Shown one piece after another: positions 30,121-41,473 of a DNA stretch of 64,000 bases. Location: positions 1 through 64,000 of the forward strand of contig JAMQCK010000106.1 of NCBI GenBank assembly GCA_024196135.1, read 5' to 3'. The stretch comes from Pleurotus ostreatus/Saccharomyces cerevisiae fusant (taxonomy: Eukaryota; Opisthokonta). The number at the start of each line of letters is the position of its first letter. Position 1 is the stretch's first letter. The position numbers and the translations under genes were made by a program. Under the pieces are notes generated by a model, which was given only the letters and a program-made list of their open reading frames with translations, made no database searches and had not been told where the DNA came from.

Positions 30121-31282
30121 GTTTCGCTGGTCTCCCGAGAGGCGGCGTAACTAATGCACCATCAGTGAACATTAATATCCCTTGAGCAATTTAGACACCT
30201 CTTTAAACATCGCTGCAATGTATCGTCGCTGTTGCAATGCCCGAGAACATCGCTGATCACCAGTGACTTCGCGGAGGACTGCCAACCTTGAAGCTTCTTG
30301 AAGGTCAGGGCATGCGGCGTGATAGTACATAGCCCGCGTACATCTTGTTCCTCTCGATGATGTCCGCGGTTAGGAACCGTCATATTCTCCATGTCGAAGG
30401 GATCGTTACGCCACAGGATCTTGCACAACGAAGCAGACTTTCTCAGGAGCGGGGCCGAGAGTAGTCTTTGCAAAATTCTGAGGACAAGATAGCAGGGTAG
30501 TAGACGACAGCAATTGCAGATGTCAAGGAGGGGAGAAGGAGGTGATGGTGGTGAAAGAAAAGGAATCATTGAGCATAACTACATGGCGCGGCACCCCCAC
30601 ACCCTCGTACGAATTGCTTCATTCGTCCGAGATACGCAAAGCACGAAGCGATCGCTGGCCTGTTCGCCCTTGCGCACGAGAGTAATGAGTCTCAGTCTAA
30701 TCGAGATCATCGACAGCCACTAGAGGAAGCGCCGGCCGCGCCCGGCGGAGACCTTGCTTGCGAGACAAGATCAGGATTCAAACTGAGGTAGATCAAGCGT
30801 TGGTTGTCTGTGTGTACTAGGAATCCCGAAGATAAAGGGTCTTTAAGAGACCTTGCAAGCAAGGTGACTCACGTGCAATGAGAAGGTCGCGCAAGCGGGC
30901 TGTGGCGACAGCCAACAGACCCAACAAGCGCAAGACAACACTGTTGCAAGATAACTACAAGTCCAATACAATTGGTGCTAGCAAGTATTGACGATAATAT
31001 AACAAGTGAGTGCGATGGCGGTGGCATACAGATGATTCCGGACCCAGTCAGTGAGCATTAGATATGGGTGAGATGGGACGAGAGTACGGATGAGATGAAG
31101 CGAGATACAAGCCATTCTGCACAGCATGCTGTGAAAGCACTGCGAAGTACGGTTAGAGATGCCTCGCAGGGAGACGCCTCTGTGTAGAAAGAGAACGCCC
31201 GACCGCCGAGCACAGGCCTCAGGAGGAAGAGCGTCGAAGCGAAGCACACCGAGGGTGGTGTACCGATACGCGAGGTTTGAGT
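30121..31282. other. Intergenic region between convergent genes
   Basis: 1.16 kb between the ends of copy C (plus) and the RING gene (minus). No gene recognised. A 135-codon minus-strand frame (30162-30569) has no identifiable domain. CCTTGCTTGC near 30752 is complementary to GCAAGCAAGG near 30856, a small inverted repeat. Confidence 0.4.
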
Positions 31283-33766
31283 TCAGGTGTCCCGGTGCGT
31301 GCGGATAGACCCGCTAGACCCCGAAGACTGAGCAGCGCTCGGCCGGCGCAGACTGGCCTTGCGCGATACGGACGGGTAGTACGGCGCCTCAGCGGGCGGC
31401 GAGCCAAAGACGTCACGGTCGGGCGTGGTTTCCCTGTACGTGGCCCCGTTGTCCCGATACGTGCCACTGTTGTCCCTGCTAGAGTAAGAAGCGCCGCCGG
31501 TGTAGGACGCGCCCCCGCCGTCCCTATATGAGGAGCCCCCGAAGGAACCCTCACTGGCCCCGTATTCCCTGAGCGGGCCGAAGGCGCAGTCCGCGGCGTC
31601 CGACCGCTTGCGAGAGTGTGATTGGATGGGGATGGGCTGCGTCGCGCGGAGGTGGTCTTCGGGTGTGGGTTCGGTGGATTCACGGCCAGAGGAAGAGGCG
31701 CCCTCGCGGCCGAAGGAAGACGTGCCCTCGCGACCGAAGGAAGAGGTTCCCTCGCGGCCAAAGGGTGTAGTGCTCTCGCGGCCAGAGGAAGAGTGATGCG
31801 ACGGGCGCCGCGTCTGCTCGAGCGCGAGGGCGGCTTTCGAGGCGTGCGAGACGACGGAGGGGCGCCGAGGGGTCGCGTGCTCGCTCGTGATATTCGAGGT
31901 GGCAGTCGTCGGCTCCGTCGGCGCCTCGTCCAAGCATTGCGGACGCAGCGAGGACGATGATAGTAATGATGAGGCGGCCGACGCGTTACGCGACGGTGCC
32001 TCTTCCCTCGTCGGCGACGGCGCGTCCGGGATGGCAGACAGCGAGGAGTGTGCGACGACGGGGCGCGTCCGCGTCGGCATCGACGACATGACGGGCATGG
32101 ACGCGGACACGGTGGCGGGCGTATTGCGCGCGCTCCGCGGGTCGTTGAGCAGGTCGTGTAACCTGTTGCGCAGCATGGGGTTGCCGTCGCCCGTATCGTC
32201 CGTGCCGCCGGCCACCGCCTCGCCCTCGCGGTAGCCCACGGTTGTAACCGAGCGCATCCGGCCATGGCGCCCCGCCGCAGAAGAAGCGGGCCGCTCCTGC
32301 GCCTCGCCGTCCTTCCCCGGCGCCGTGAGCGACAGCCCGCTCTTCATCCGCTTCGTGCTCGCGCGGCGCGACGGCGCGCGCGACGCCGGGCGCGTGGGGG
32401 TCTCCTCAGGGCCAGGGTTCGCCTGCCCCGCCTCCTCGTGGTCCGCAAACACATTGCACGGCACGCAGTGGCACGAGTACGGGTGGCCGACTGCCGCGCA
32501 CTTCACCGCGGACTCGCCGCCGACGGCGTCGAGGTCGAGGTTGAGGGCAGGGCTGCTGGCGCCGCCGTCGTCCATGGGGCGCGCGAGGGCGGGCGTGAGG
32601 AGCGGCATGGGGGACATGAACGCGGAGAGGAGCCGCTCGTTCTCGAGGGATTCGGGGTTGGAGTAGGCGACGGTGGCGTCGAGCATCTCGGACATGGACG
32701 CGTTCTCGGGCGGGAGGGGCTGCGTGGACTGCGCCATGGTGCGGAGCTGGGCGAACTGTGCGAAGGGAAGGGAAGAGAAGCACGTCAGTTCTGGAAGTCT
32801 AGGCTTGGAGATATGAAAGAAGCGTACCTCGCTGTAGGACAATGGAAGGGAAGTACCGAAGTACGGTTAGGAGAGGGGAGGTGAGAGGGAGGCAGTCAGC
32901 ACTCGCCCCTGCGTACGACGGGCCGGACAAACGCACTTGGTCATCATCTGGAGCATCATGTCGACCTTGGCCTGCAGGGTGTTCTGCGCGGCCGTCGCCT
33001 GGTCCTTCTCCTCGCGGTTCACCGCCTCGAGGTCCGCGACCTTCTGCGTGAGGCGCGCGACGTCCTTGTGCAGGCGCGCGCACTCCACGTCGAGCGCGCT
33101 CTTCGCCTTCGACATCTCGTGCAGCTCGTTCTTGATGTCGTACACGTACGACATCATGCGCATGCTCACGCGGAGCTCCTGGTACTGGGATGGGCGTCAA
33201 CCTTGCTGAAGACACTACCAGTACCACACCAGGACACCGGGGAACTCTAGCACCACCGAATCACAGTACCGCCACTATCACGGCCATGGGAAGAGACGAT
33301 GCTCACCGAGTTCTTGGGAAGGGGTTTCAGAAAAGCGCGGCACTCGGCAATGAGCTGACGGTACCGGTCCTCGCTTGCGCCCACGTTCGCGACGGTGACG
33401 ATCGCCTCCTGCAGCTGGCGTGCCCTCACGTCCGGGGATGGATTGGAGGACACAGAGGAGGGCGAGTCGGGCGCACCCGCGGAAGACGCGGGCGAGCTCG
33501 CATTGATCGGCGGGTCAATGTCGATGTGCAGCCTCAGGATGCCCGACCACTCGAAGGGCGTGCGACAAAGGGGGCACTCGGGCTTCACGCGCTTCAGGCA
33601 GCTGCAGCGCAGGCTTAGTAGGCATGTTCTTTTCGGTGCGAGCCTGGTAGGCTTACTCAAAGCAGAAGGCGTGCCCACACGGGATCGAGCAGAGCGCCCT
33701 GCGCTCCGTGTTGAAGGGCTCCAGGCAGACATCGCACACGGACGTGGCCGCGATCGAGAGCGTCAT
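31283..33766 (-). CDS. RING-finger/coiled-coil protein with Ser-rich tail
   Basis: Minus-strand exons 33766-33657, 33601-33307, 33184-32937, a 4-nt microexon 32831-32828 and 32755-31283 give 709 aa. The RING is complete: C11, C14, C30, H32, C35, C38, C46 and C49 (CGHAFCFDCLKRVKPECPLC when split into its two halves by intron 1). The first intron acceptor is set by the second half, DCLKRVKPECPLC. A LRLHIDIDPP block and a predicted coiled coil (about residues 85-220) follow. A long Ser/Thr/Arg-rich disordered tail contains FGREGTSS repeats. Predicted function: E3 ubiquitin ligase scaffold; substrate unknown. The microexon model uses intron 32827-32756 (72 nt, CTGAC branch). Without it the frame stays open and adds 24 residues, so both forms are possible. 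A TATA box lies 180 bp upstream. Confidence 0.75.
31682..31792 (-). repeat. 24-bp coding tandem repeat (FGREGTSS)
   Basis: Four to five imperfect 24-bp units encode repeats of the form (S/F)GRE(G/S)TSS in the tail of the minus-strand RING protein. It is in frame, so expansion or contraction keeps the protein intact. Confidence 0.7.
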
Positions 33767-35136
33767 CGCAGCGCCAGCGCGGGCGGCCGTACGGGTGCTT
33801 CAAAAGCAAAGATGATAAGTCACTTGCGGTGGGCGGGTTTCCGAAAAACCCGCGCGTCGACGCGACGACACGTTTCGAGGTGAGGAAGTACGGATGGAGG
33901 GGCGTGAATCCCAGCAGGGCGGATGATCAGCGCGCGGGCGCTTATATAGAGCGGCATGCGGCTGACCCTTGGCGGCAGTCATGGTGCTGGACGAACACGA
34001 GTCCGAAATGAACTCTTCGGAATCCACGCTGATGGGGCGTTCTGGGGCGCTCCTTCGGGGGTGCTGGGGCCTCGAGGCGAACTGGCTGATGCGCGTAAAC
34101 CGCTTTTGGGACGATAAGGAGCTGAGCGGGCGCTGACGCAAACCAAGCTGCCTGCATGCGGGTGATATCCTGAGACAATGGGACGTGCTCATCTTGGAAG
34201 GGATATCGAGGCGCCCGATTCGATTGGGCGTTAGTGGTGCGGGGGATCAGAAGGATCGTCTTGCTGCTTGAAGATGATGATAGCAAGTTGAGAACGCATT
34301 CGCCATATCTTGTCTGAGGTTGTACACTGCTCGATGTAGCAACATCGATGGACACTAGTAAAGCTGAAAGAGAGAAAGGAAGAGTGAAGTACCGGTCCCC
34401 GTGAGATGCCTTTGTGGCGGGTCAGATGGACACACAAAAGGGTACTTCTTGGTCACATCGTGTGGTCAGCGGTCGCCCGGGCTTTAGCTTGTTCTTGTGG
34501 GAAGCTGCGCAGACGAGACAACGGCGCAAAGTCGACATGTGAGCGATTGTCAAGGGCTACTCCATTTGGTCGTTATCGATGGACCCACAGTCGCCTTCGA
34601 GACAAAGGTCAGAAGGAGAACCGTCGAAATTGCCTAGGTTCGGTCTGTCCAGAGGGTAGGCACCGAAGGTAGCGGAGTTTGGCGAGATAGCGCGAGTATC
34701 ACCGGCGCCACCACCCGAAAACCGAGGAGCGTGATAGACCAAGTAAGCAGAAGAACAAGATGGTCAGAGAATCACCAAGAGCAAAGGTCTTGTAACTGAA
34801 CCCGATCTGCGTAATCCCCAGTCGAAGCAAGCTGATAACCGTCGTCTAATTTGCGCCGAACATGTCATCGACAATGCTGCATCTCGCTGGACACACACTC
34901 GAAGGTTCGAAGGTTGGCGGCGCATTGAGACGCGATAAGGGCGATACACTGACGAAAGCCGTCGCCAAAGCCTGGAGATGGACGTCGGGAGCAAGACGTA
35001 AACCGCGCGCCTGGCGTTGCTCGTGTTGTTTTCCGAGGCTTCCACGCACGTGACGCCATCCACGTGGAGTGCACCTCCTCCACGTCTGCAGCACGCCAGC
35101 ACTGTTCAGCTCCCTACGTTCCTTTCCCCCTCCGCC
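33767..35136. other. Divergent intergenic region
   Basis: 1.37 kb between the starts of the minus-strand RING gene and Sec61 beta. Open frames on both strands lack recognisable motifs. A minus-strand TATA box is at 33942-33949. No RNA gene recognised. Confidence 0.4.
33942..33949 (-). promoter_or_regulatory. TATA box of minus-strand RING gene
   Basis: CTATATAA on the minus strand, about 180 bp upstream of the start at 33766. Confidence 0.45.
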
Positions 35137-35595
35137 ATGGTATGAGTCAGGCCGCGTCCCCGCTGTCGTGGACTAACGACGTTGCGCACAGTCTGACTCC
35201 GATAGCTCGAAAGCGGTCCGCCCGACCAGCCCCTCAGGAGTCGCCAGGCCAGCAGGCGCGCTCAGGTGCGTGTCAGTGCGCTACGTTTGCCGTGCTCCTC
35301 TGACGAGCTCTTCTCCACCTTCAGGCGCCGCGCCACCCCCTCCAGCGCAGCAGCAAAACCTGCGTCATCCCGCGCAGCCGGTGCGGGCGGCTCCTCGAGC
35401 ACCATGCTCAAGTTGTACACCGACGACTCACCCGGGTGGCGAGTGTGCGTGTCCAGCTGCCCTTCCCTCAGCCCCCTCTGACGTCTTCCCCCCTCTAGCG
35501 AGCCCCACGTCGTCGTTGTCCTCGCCGTCTCCTTCATTGCCTCCATCTTCTTCCTCCACATCTCCGCCAAGCTTATCAAGGCGTTCACGAAGTAG
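35137..35595 (+). CDS. sbh1: Sec61 beta subunit of the ER translocon
   Basis: Four exons: 35137-35139, 35192-35265, 35325-35444 and 35499-35595, giving 97 aa, the normal size for the family. The start codon stands alone in exon 1: ATG is followed at once by a GTATGA donor, and unspliced reading stops after two codons. The Ser/Ala-rich N-terminus is followed by the family hallmark MLKLYTDDSPGWRV, then a single tail-anchor membrane helix VVVVLAVSFIASIFFLHI and a basic end KAFTK. Sec61 beta is the small tail-anchored subunit of the Sec61 channel that imports secretory and membrane proteins into the ER. The context is neutral; the neighbours are unrelated. Confidence 0.92.
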
Positions 35596-37013
35596 GCGAG
35601 GAAGAGGTGCGGCTGCAGCATGTTTCCGGGCTATATTATACGGGTTCTGCTGTGGGCATAGCTCAAAAGCACTATTTACCGCGCGGCATGCGCGTTCTGT
35701 GTACCAGCGCGTCGTTCGCATCGTGTATACCAGCGCCACCCTATTGGAGCTTCTAGGATCGACATGCGCCTTCGCTCTTGCGTCAAGAACGCTTCAAGCA
35801 TTGTGTCGACTCTCAAGAACCCGTCGAGCGCTGCGTCAGGATTCCTGAAGCATTGATTCAGAGCCAGCTGAACACTTGCGACACCATAGTGGTGGGTTGA
35901 CTACCCTCTCCACTTCGCCTTGTATTTCTCGAACACCTGTCCCCGCCCCTTCGCCTTGCGCCGGACCGCCCCTCCCCTTTCTCACCTTCCTCTGCCTTCC
36001 TACATCCCAGCCTACTTCTTGCGTCACAACAACCAAAGCACCTCCCGAAGTCGTCAGACCATGACTTCAGCTGCACATCGTCCACCGGACTCGTGAGTGC
36101 TGCGTGTTGCCACCCTTCCTTCTTTCCGGTCACCTGCTCCCTTCACTCCTTTGCCTTCATGTCACTCCGAACCCTCCCTCCGGCTGCCGGCATTGTCCTT
36201 AGTGCCCGTTCGAAGAGCTTTTTTGGTCCGCCGGAACTCTCCTGTCGGCCCGTGTCCTCCTTATGTCGTTCACTGGGAGGCACCGGCGGTCAGCTAGCAC
36301 ACCTACAGTATACGTCGGGGAGCTAGCGCGTCTGTGTGTTGGCGCAGCAAGCCGTGTGTATACTGCGTCGGCAAGCTAGGGACGGGTTATACATTGGTTT
36401 GGCCAGCCGCGTACATACTCAAGCGGCGCGTCCCGCCTCTACACTGCATCGGTGAATCGACGTTTCCTTGCGCATCGGTGAGTCGACGTTTCCTTGTGCA
36501 TCGGCGCGTCTACGCCTCCTTGTACTGGCGTCGGCGCGTCGGCGCTTCCATCCCAGCGAGAGCCAGACCGTCGTCAGGTGCTTCAAGACCCTTCAATAAC
36601 CACCACCCCCCCCCTTCTCCCCAAGTATGGGGTTGATCCCACTGCAATGAAGTCCTAGCCCTCCCGCCCAATGAGATAGGCGCCCATACAGAGGGTTCCC
36701 TTATGTGGACAAAGGATGCAGCTGGCCCTATGCGGACAAGGGCGGGGCTGGACTTGTTCGCCGGGAAAAGGACCCTTTATATCCCTCAACCTACTAGTCC
36801 GCACAAAAGCAGGGCAGCATTCCCGGTTATCAGCGGCGCAAGGCTACAGTACACTTCCGCCACCTAATGAGCACCTCGCCGAAGCCCGTGGCCAACTGCG
36901 CACGCCGCGAGTGTAGAGTGGGGAAAGGGTATCCGGCAGACGAGTCGTTTGCGCCGGGGATAGATTCCATTACGGGAAAGTGATATCTCCGCAAGCACGT
37001 GATGTGGACCCAC
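35596..37013. other. Intergenic region with minor repeats
   Basis: No recognised gene. 35880-36040 is pyrimidine-rich. 36280-36560 has repeats of CGTCGGC/GCGCGTC type, including the 26-bp array listed separately. Near 36700 a motif of the form CTATGCGGACAAGG is repeated. Confidence 0.4.
36446..36523. repeat. 26-bp tandem repeat, three copies
   Basis: Three imperfect copies of a 26-bp unit beginning GCATCGGTGARTCGACGTTT. The third is more diverged. Confidence 0.6.
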
Positions 37014-38090
37014 AATAGACCGGAAGCCGGCCCCTCCGACCACAGCAGAACCTTGTCGGAGGGACCGGTAAATTCGGCCAGAATTTTGGCTGACAGCGGT
37101 TATGATCGAGAACGTGCGCGACGGCGAAGCCCGAGGCAGCCAAAGTTGCCTTATTTGGGTTTAGGCGGGCGGTCGCGGTGGCGCGCGCGCCGACGCGTTC
37201 ACCGTTCTGCTTCTTGTTCCTGACCACCGTGCAATTCCCTCATTTATCAGTACTATATGCTCTACCCTCCGTAATGCCTATGCTCAGGACGCACCCTCTC
37301 TCGCTTGATGAATGGCTCCGCATACAATCCACTCAGACCAAGCTGAATCTTGCCCTCTCAAACATCGACGCCGCGCTCTTCCCTTGCTCATACGTCGTCG
37401 GACTTCGCCCCGTCTGCAAAATCCACATCAAGGACATCCTTGAGTTTGTCCTCAGCGCTTCGCTTGACCCTCCACATGCGAGGGATTGGACGACAGTCTA
37501 TTGTCTCGTCGACGAAGCCACGCGGCGCCTGTGGGAACGGAGACGGTGGACGAGGACGGCGCGGTCGCGGCAGCTGGCGTACAGGAAAGGGAGTACGACA
37601 ATTTCTTGTTGTCAGGAGTCTCGTTGAGCAGGTTAGCGTCGTACGTAGTGAGGGGTGTGATCGGGCTGCAGTATGTGTTCGCAGGTTTATAAGTCTTCGC
37701 TCTCGATTTCCACGGCTTGGGGGGATTGGCACTGAACCGCGCTCGCGTCGGGCTGATAGACGCGCTTGCCTGAACTCCCGGCAGATCACTAACATAGAAG
37801 CAGTTAGTTGAAGCTTTGGGCATGATTTGGACGATTGACGTGATGAGGGAGAAGGCCTGTACTCGAGGGTAGCAAAGTACATGGACGTGCTGCACAGGGA
37901 GGATCACCGCGACGCACCGGCCCACGCCTAAACCCAAATATGGCAATTCTAGCTGCCTCGGATTCTGCCGGTGCGCACGTTCTCGATCATAACCGCTGTC
38001 AGCCAAAATTCTGGCCGAATTTACCAAGCCCTCCGACAAGGTTCTGCCCGCAGTCGGAGGGATTGGTCACCAGGCTAGACCCACAAGTCC
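37014..38090. repeat. Long imperfect terminal inverted repeats flanking about 730 bp
   Basis: The segment about 37014-37175 matches the reverse complement of about 37907-38090. The best block, 37047-37119, includes AACCTTGTCGGAGGG, then TAAATTCGGCCAGAATTTTG and GACAGCGGTTATGATCGAGA, nearly identical in both arms. Each arm also contains its own CCTCCGAC/GTCGGAGG hairpin. The inner region has a plus-strand frame (from 37274, MPMLRTHPLSLDEWLRIQST...) and competing minus-strand frames, none recognised. This could be a fold-back or non-autonomous DNA transposon, or two diverged inverted copies of a smaller element. Ends and target duplication are not clear. Confidence 0.6.
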
Positions 38091-38149
38091 TGGTCGGACG
38101 CCCACTGCCATGCCACACTCGTTTAGAACGGGGTGACGTCTTGAAGTTA

Positions 38150-38342
38150 CAGCCGTTTGCAGAATAGAATGCAGTCCCGTGCTGCGAGATTTCGAGCACG
38201 CGACCGCTGTAGACCAATCAGACACGCCCCTCAAGGGCCATCAACGCTCTGGGCGTTCTCTTATGGGTCCCTGGCGACGCCCTGCGACCCACGTGCCCGA
38301 AATCTCGCGGCACGAGACTGCATTCTATTCTGCAAACGGCTG
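38150..38342. mobile_element. 193-bp MITE with about 55-bp terminal inverted repeats and TA target duplication
   Basis: The left arm begins CAGCCGTTTGCAGAATAGAA and the right arm ends with its reverse complement. Over roughly 55 bp the arms differ at only about four positions. The element is flanked directly by TA at 38148-38149 and TA at 38343-38344. It has no coding capacity. A TA duplication is typical of Tc1/mariner-type transposition, so this is probably a non-autonomous derivative mobilised by a mariner-like transposase elsewhere in the genome. It sits just beside the larger inverted-repeat structure. Confidence 0.75.
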
Positions 38343-38546
38343 TATACATATCCATACGAGATCTATATGCCGAGGAATCTATGCTCTATGTTCTATATGT
38401 ACGTCTATGGCCCTCCATGAAATATCTGTCTATGTTCCCCGAATCCAAAGCCCGTCTATGTTTCTAAGTCTATTCCTTCGCCGTCGTCACAGCCGCGCCT
38501 TCCCTCCACATCCCTCGCCGACGCTCTAGGCAAGAACCCAGCGTTG

Positions 38547-40465
38547 TTAGCTCCGCTGCGCCTCCCTCCCACCATCCAGATTGCCCGTCACTTCGTAGCC
38601 ATCACCCTCGACCTCGTATCCCTCAGCTTTCTCCCCTCTACACCGCCCACACCCGCACACGAAATTCCAGTGCTGCGCGAACTGCGCCGCGCGGCTAGCT
38701 TTTGTGTCCTGTGATGGCTGGTCAGCGACGACGTCCGAGTGCACATCTGGCGAGACTGGAAAGCAGGACGCGTGCGCCTGACAAGCAGGGTGCCTCCACA
38801 AGCACTCGAACGCACATCGACCCATCCGCACGATCCTCCGTCTCGACAAGCACCCCGACAATCCCATATCACCGTATCACCATTCGCACCCAAAACTCAC
38901 CTCCACATCCACATAACTAATGCACAGCTCCTCGCCGACGTCTACATCCCGCGTCGTGACGAACTGCAGCGCGCGCCCGCGGCGGATTTTGCGGACGTTG
39001 GGGGCGCAGTCTGTGAAGAGGTGGTTAGATGATGTTTTGTCGAATTTTTGTAATTCGAGGATAGGGGGAAGGGAGTGAAGGGGAGGGAAGGAGGAAACGA
39101 TAAAACCCAGAGGAGACGTAAAAAGTGACGACCAAAAACCTCCTCACTCACCATGATTAAAATAACTCCCCGCGACATACACCGCCCAGCCGAGCATCTC
39201 GCTGTCACCCTTCTCCTGCATGTCGAAGAGCCCGAAGGCGTTCGCGTGGTCGCGGGCGAGGATGGCGCGGAAGAGGTGGGGCGTGGAGAGGTAGGATAAG
39301 AGTTCGGGGATCGCACCTTTGGGGAGTTCGGAGATCGCCACGTTGGAGGGATGGGAGGGGATGATGGATGGATGGCAGACGGAGGACTCGCGCGCATGAG
39401 GACTTCGTGTAGGAGAAGCTCGTGAGGCGGGAGTGAGGGAGGCCCGCGAGCCAGGCGCAGACGGTTCACGCGACTGACAAGCAGAGGCATTGCGGGACTG
39501 ACGCGTCGACGGAGCCCTCGACGCCCTCGCGGACGATTCCCGCGACCCTCTCGTAGACGAATCCCGCGACGCCCGCGCAGACGAATCTCTCGAGCCCCTT
39601 CCACCCCTTGCAGGCGCATCCGTCACCGCCAGCCTGAGGAACAACCACACCCGTATCTGCGCTGGGAGGATGGCGGGGTTGGTGCGCACGTGCTGCAGCT
39701 CGTTGTCCTGGAGCTCGAGGAAGGCGGAGAAGGGGCCGGCGGGGGTGGTGGAGGCGTTAGTGTTGATGGGAGCGGTGGTAGGAGAGGAGGCGTCGAGGTC
39801 GAGGGTGGCACGGGCGGCAGAGGAGGCGCCGTCGTCAGCAGCAATGATACCATCGCCAGTGATGATGGAGCCTTCAGAAGGGTCGGGACCGTCCTCCTTG
39901 GTAACATCGGCGTCCACGCCAGCGCCATCAACGTCCTCGTAGTACTTGCGCAAAATCGCCGAGAGCACGAAGCGCATAATCTCCTCCTCCATCTCATCCA
40001 AAACAAGCGCACCTGCTTTCACGTCCATCGCCTCCGCAGCCTGCCACGCATCGTCGAGGTCTTGCATCGTGATTTCTGTGGCGGCACCGTCTAGTGCTAT
40101 AACCGGCACCACCACGGGTTTCTTGACGCTGAGGCTAGACTTCGCGAGGGCCTGCACCGCCTTCTCCACTCGTGCCACGAGGAGTAGGTCGTGCTCTCCA
40201 GCCCATGACTGCATGCATGCCTCGCTGCAGAAGCGCGAAGCAGGCGAGGCGTCGTGCTTGACGTTCCAAGCATTTTTCCCGGCGTCGAAGGCGTAGGCAA
40301 AGCAGTGCGCGCAGACCTCTTTGCGGAAGGGTGCGTAGATTGCTGAGGCGTAGGGTGCAGGGCAGGTTCGCAGCAAAGTCCCAGCAGTGATAGGTTTCGT
40401 GGCAAATAGCCCGCGACCGCCGTAGGAGGTTACTCTAGGTTCGAAAGGTTCCTCGGAGGTGACAT
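38547..40465 (-). CDS. MYND-finger/SET-domain protein (SMYD/Set5-like), 5' end unresolved
   Basis: Minus-strand exons 40465-39152, 39010-38901 and 38777-38547 are supported. The reading frame opens with a SET N-part ([19 protein letters not shown]), then a MYND-like zinc segment (CAHC...[14 protein letters not shown]). An acidic/Ser-Arg-rich insertion and the SET core follow: GSYFNH joined to DCAPNVRK (the NHxCxPN motif) and [11 protein letters not shown] Cys-rich post-SET ([11 protein letters not shown]) ends the domain. SMYD/Set5 proteins methylate lysines on histones or other proteins using S-adenosylmethionine. The phase at 40465 requires an upstream exon that I could not place. A minus-strand frame at 40722-40435 may contain it, but no good donor in the right phase was found. 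The Ser-Arg segment (about 39400-39600) is built from degenerate SRxSSxRAS units. Confidence 0.75.
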
Positions 40466-41473
40466 CTTGAGAGGGAAGGTGAGTCCGTCAGAATTTTATT
40501 CGAGGTGGATGGCGCGCAGGGAACTGACGAGGGAGCCTCGTCGACATGGTAGATGGGGTCATCAGAGGTATAGAGTGTGCAGATAGACTTGAGTTCGTTC
40601 GCTGATGTCGAAGTCCTTCTGGCGGGTCTGGTTGTGATGACGGGAGAAAACAGCGTGGGAAGTTGAACTTTCTTTGATCGCCCGAGCCGAGGCCTTATCC
40701 GGATCTCGGACCGGAACTTCATTCTCGCTTTCGACCGCCGTTCCGCCGCTCTTCCGTCCAGGTTTCGCGGGCTTCCTTGGCGTGTCTGATTCCCTTCGTC
40801 TGCTTCTCCTGCTTGTGCGTCAAGTGAATGCTATCCAACTTCTGATTACCATACCCGGTATGTTCGAGCGAGCACCGTGTGACAGCCTCCCAATCCTCCG
40901 CGCGACATTCGATCCCGACGGTCGCCCGCCCCTCTCTTGACGCGGCCGGGTTATGGAGCAACATTTAGTAGGCGCACGCCGTCCGGAAGGACCCAGTCCC
41001 CGCGCTCTGGTCATCTGCGAGTCATCTGCGCCTGCGAATTTGTAGACTTTTCTCTATCGAGACCGCGATGGCGCGCCCGCCCCTGCCCGCCGGCGACAAA
41101 TTCCGGGAGCCGCCTAGACTTGCGATGGGCCATTTATACGCGCCGCCCCCTCGCGCTGCTCGCGCTCTACATCGGCCTACCCGCGCTTCGGAAGTATTTG
41201 CGCAGTCCAGCACCGACCCCGACACTGCACCGACGCGCTACCCGCATGGCTTCTACTATCGCCCTGTCCAGGTCGTCTTCGATGAGCCTCCTCCTGCGCC
41301 GGCCTGGAACGCAGTGGGCGCGCGCCGCGTACCCTGCGCTCAGCACCCTCGCGGGCGGGATAAAAGGCGCGGGCGCACGGTGAGGACGGCGTGCTATCCA
41401 CACACACACCTCATAGACTTAGACTTCCCCCAGTGACCTCTGGGCTCGCCACTTCTCCTCTTCCATACCCGCT
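40466..41473. other. Divergent intergenic region
   Basis: About 1 kb between the MYND-SET gene (minus; its first exon probably lies at the left edge) and ADH (plus). A TATA-like GATAAAAGG is at 41359-41367, 107 bp before the ADH start. No other gene seen. Confidence 0.4.
41359..41367 (+). promoter_or_regulatory. TATA-like box of ADH gene
   Basis: GATAAAAGG, 107 bp upstream of the ADH start codon. Confidence 0.45.

Noticed and set aside
30740..30880. Possible tRNA or structured RNA (hairpins with CCTTGCTTGC/GCAAGCAAGG)
   Set aside because: No cloverleaf or A/B box could be drawn. I found no tRNA or rRNA gene in the window.
40463..40465. ATG at the left edge of the first MYND-SET exon as the start codon
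   Set aside because: It is out of frame with the SET N-part (stops after 11 codons); an upstream exon is needed.
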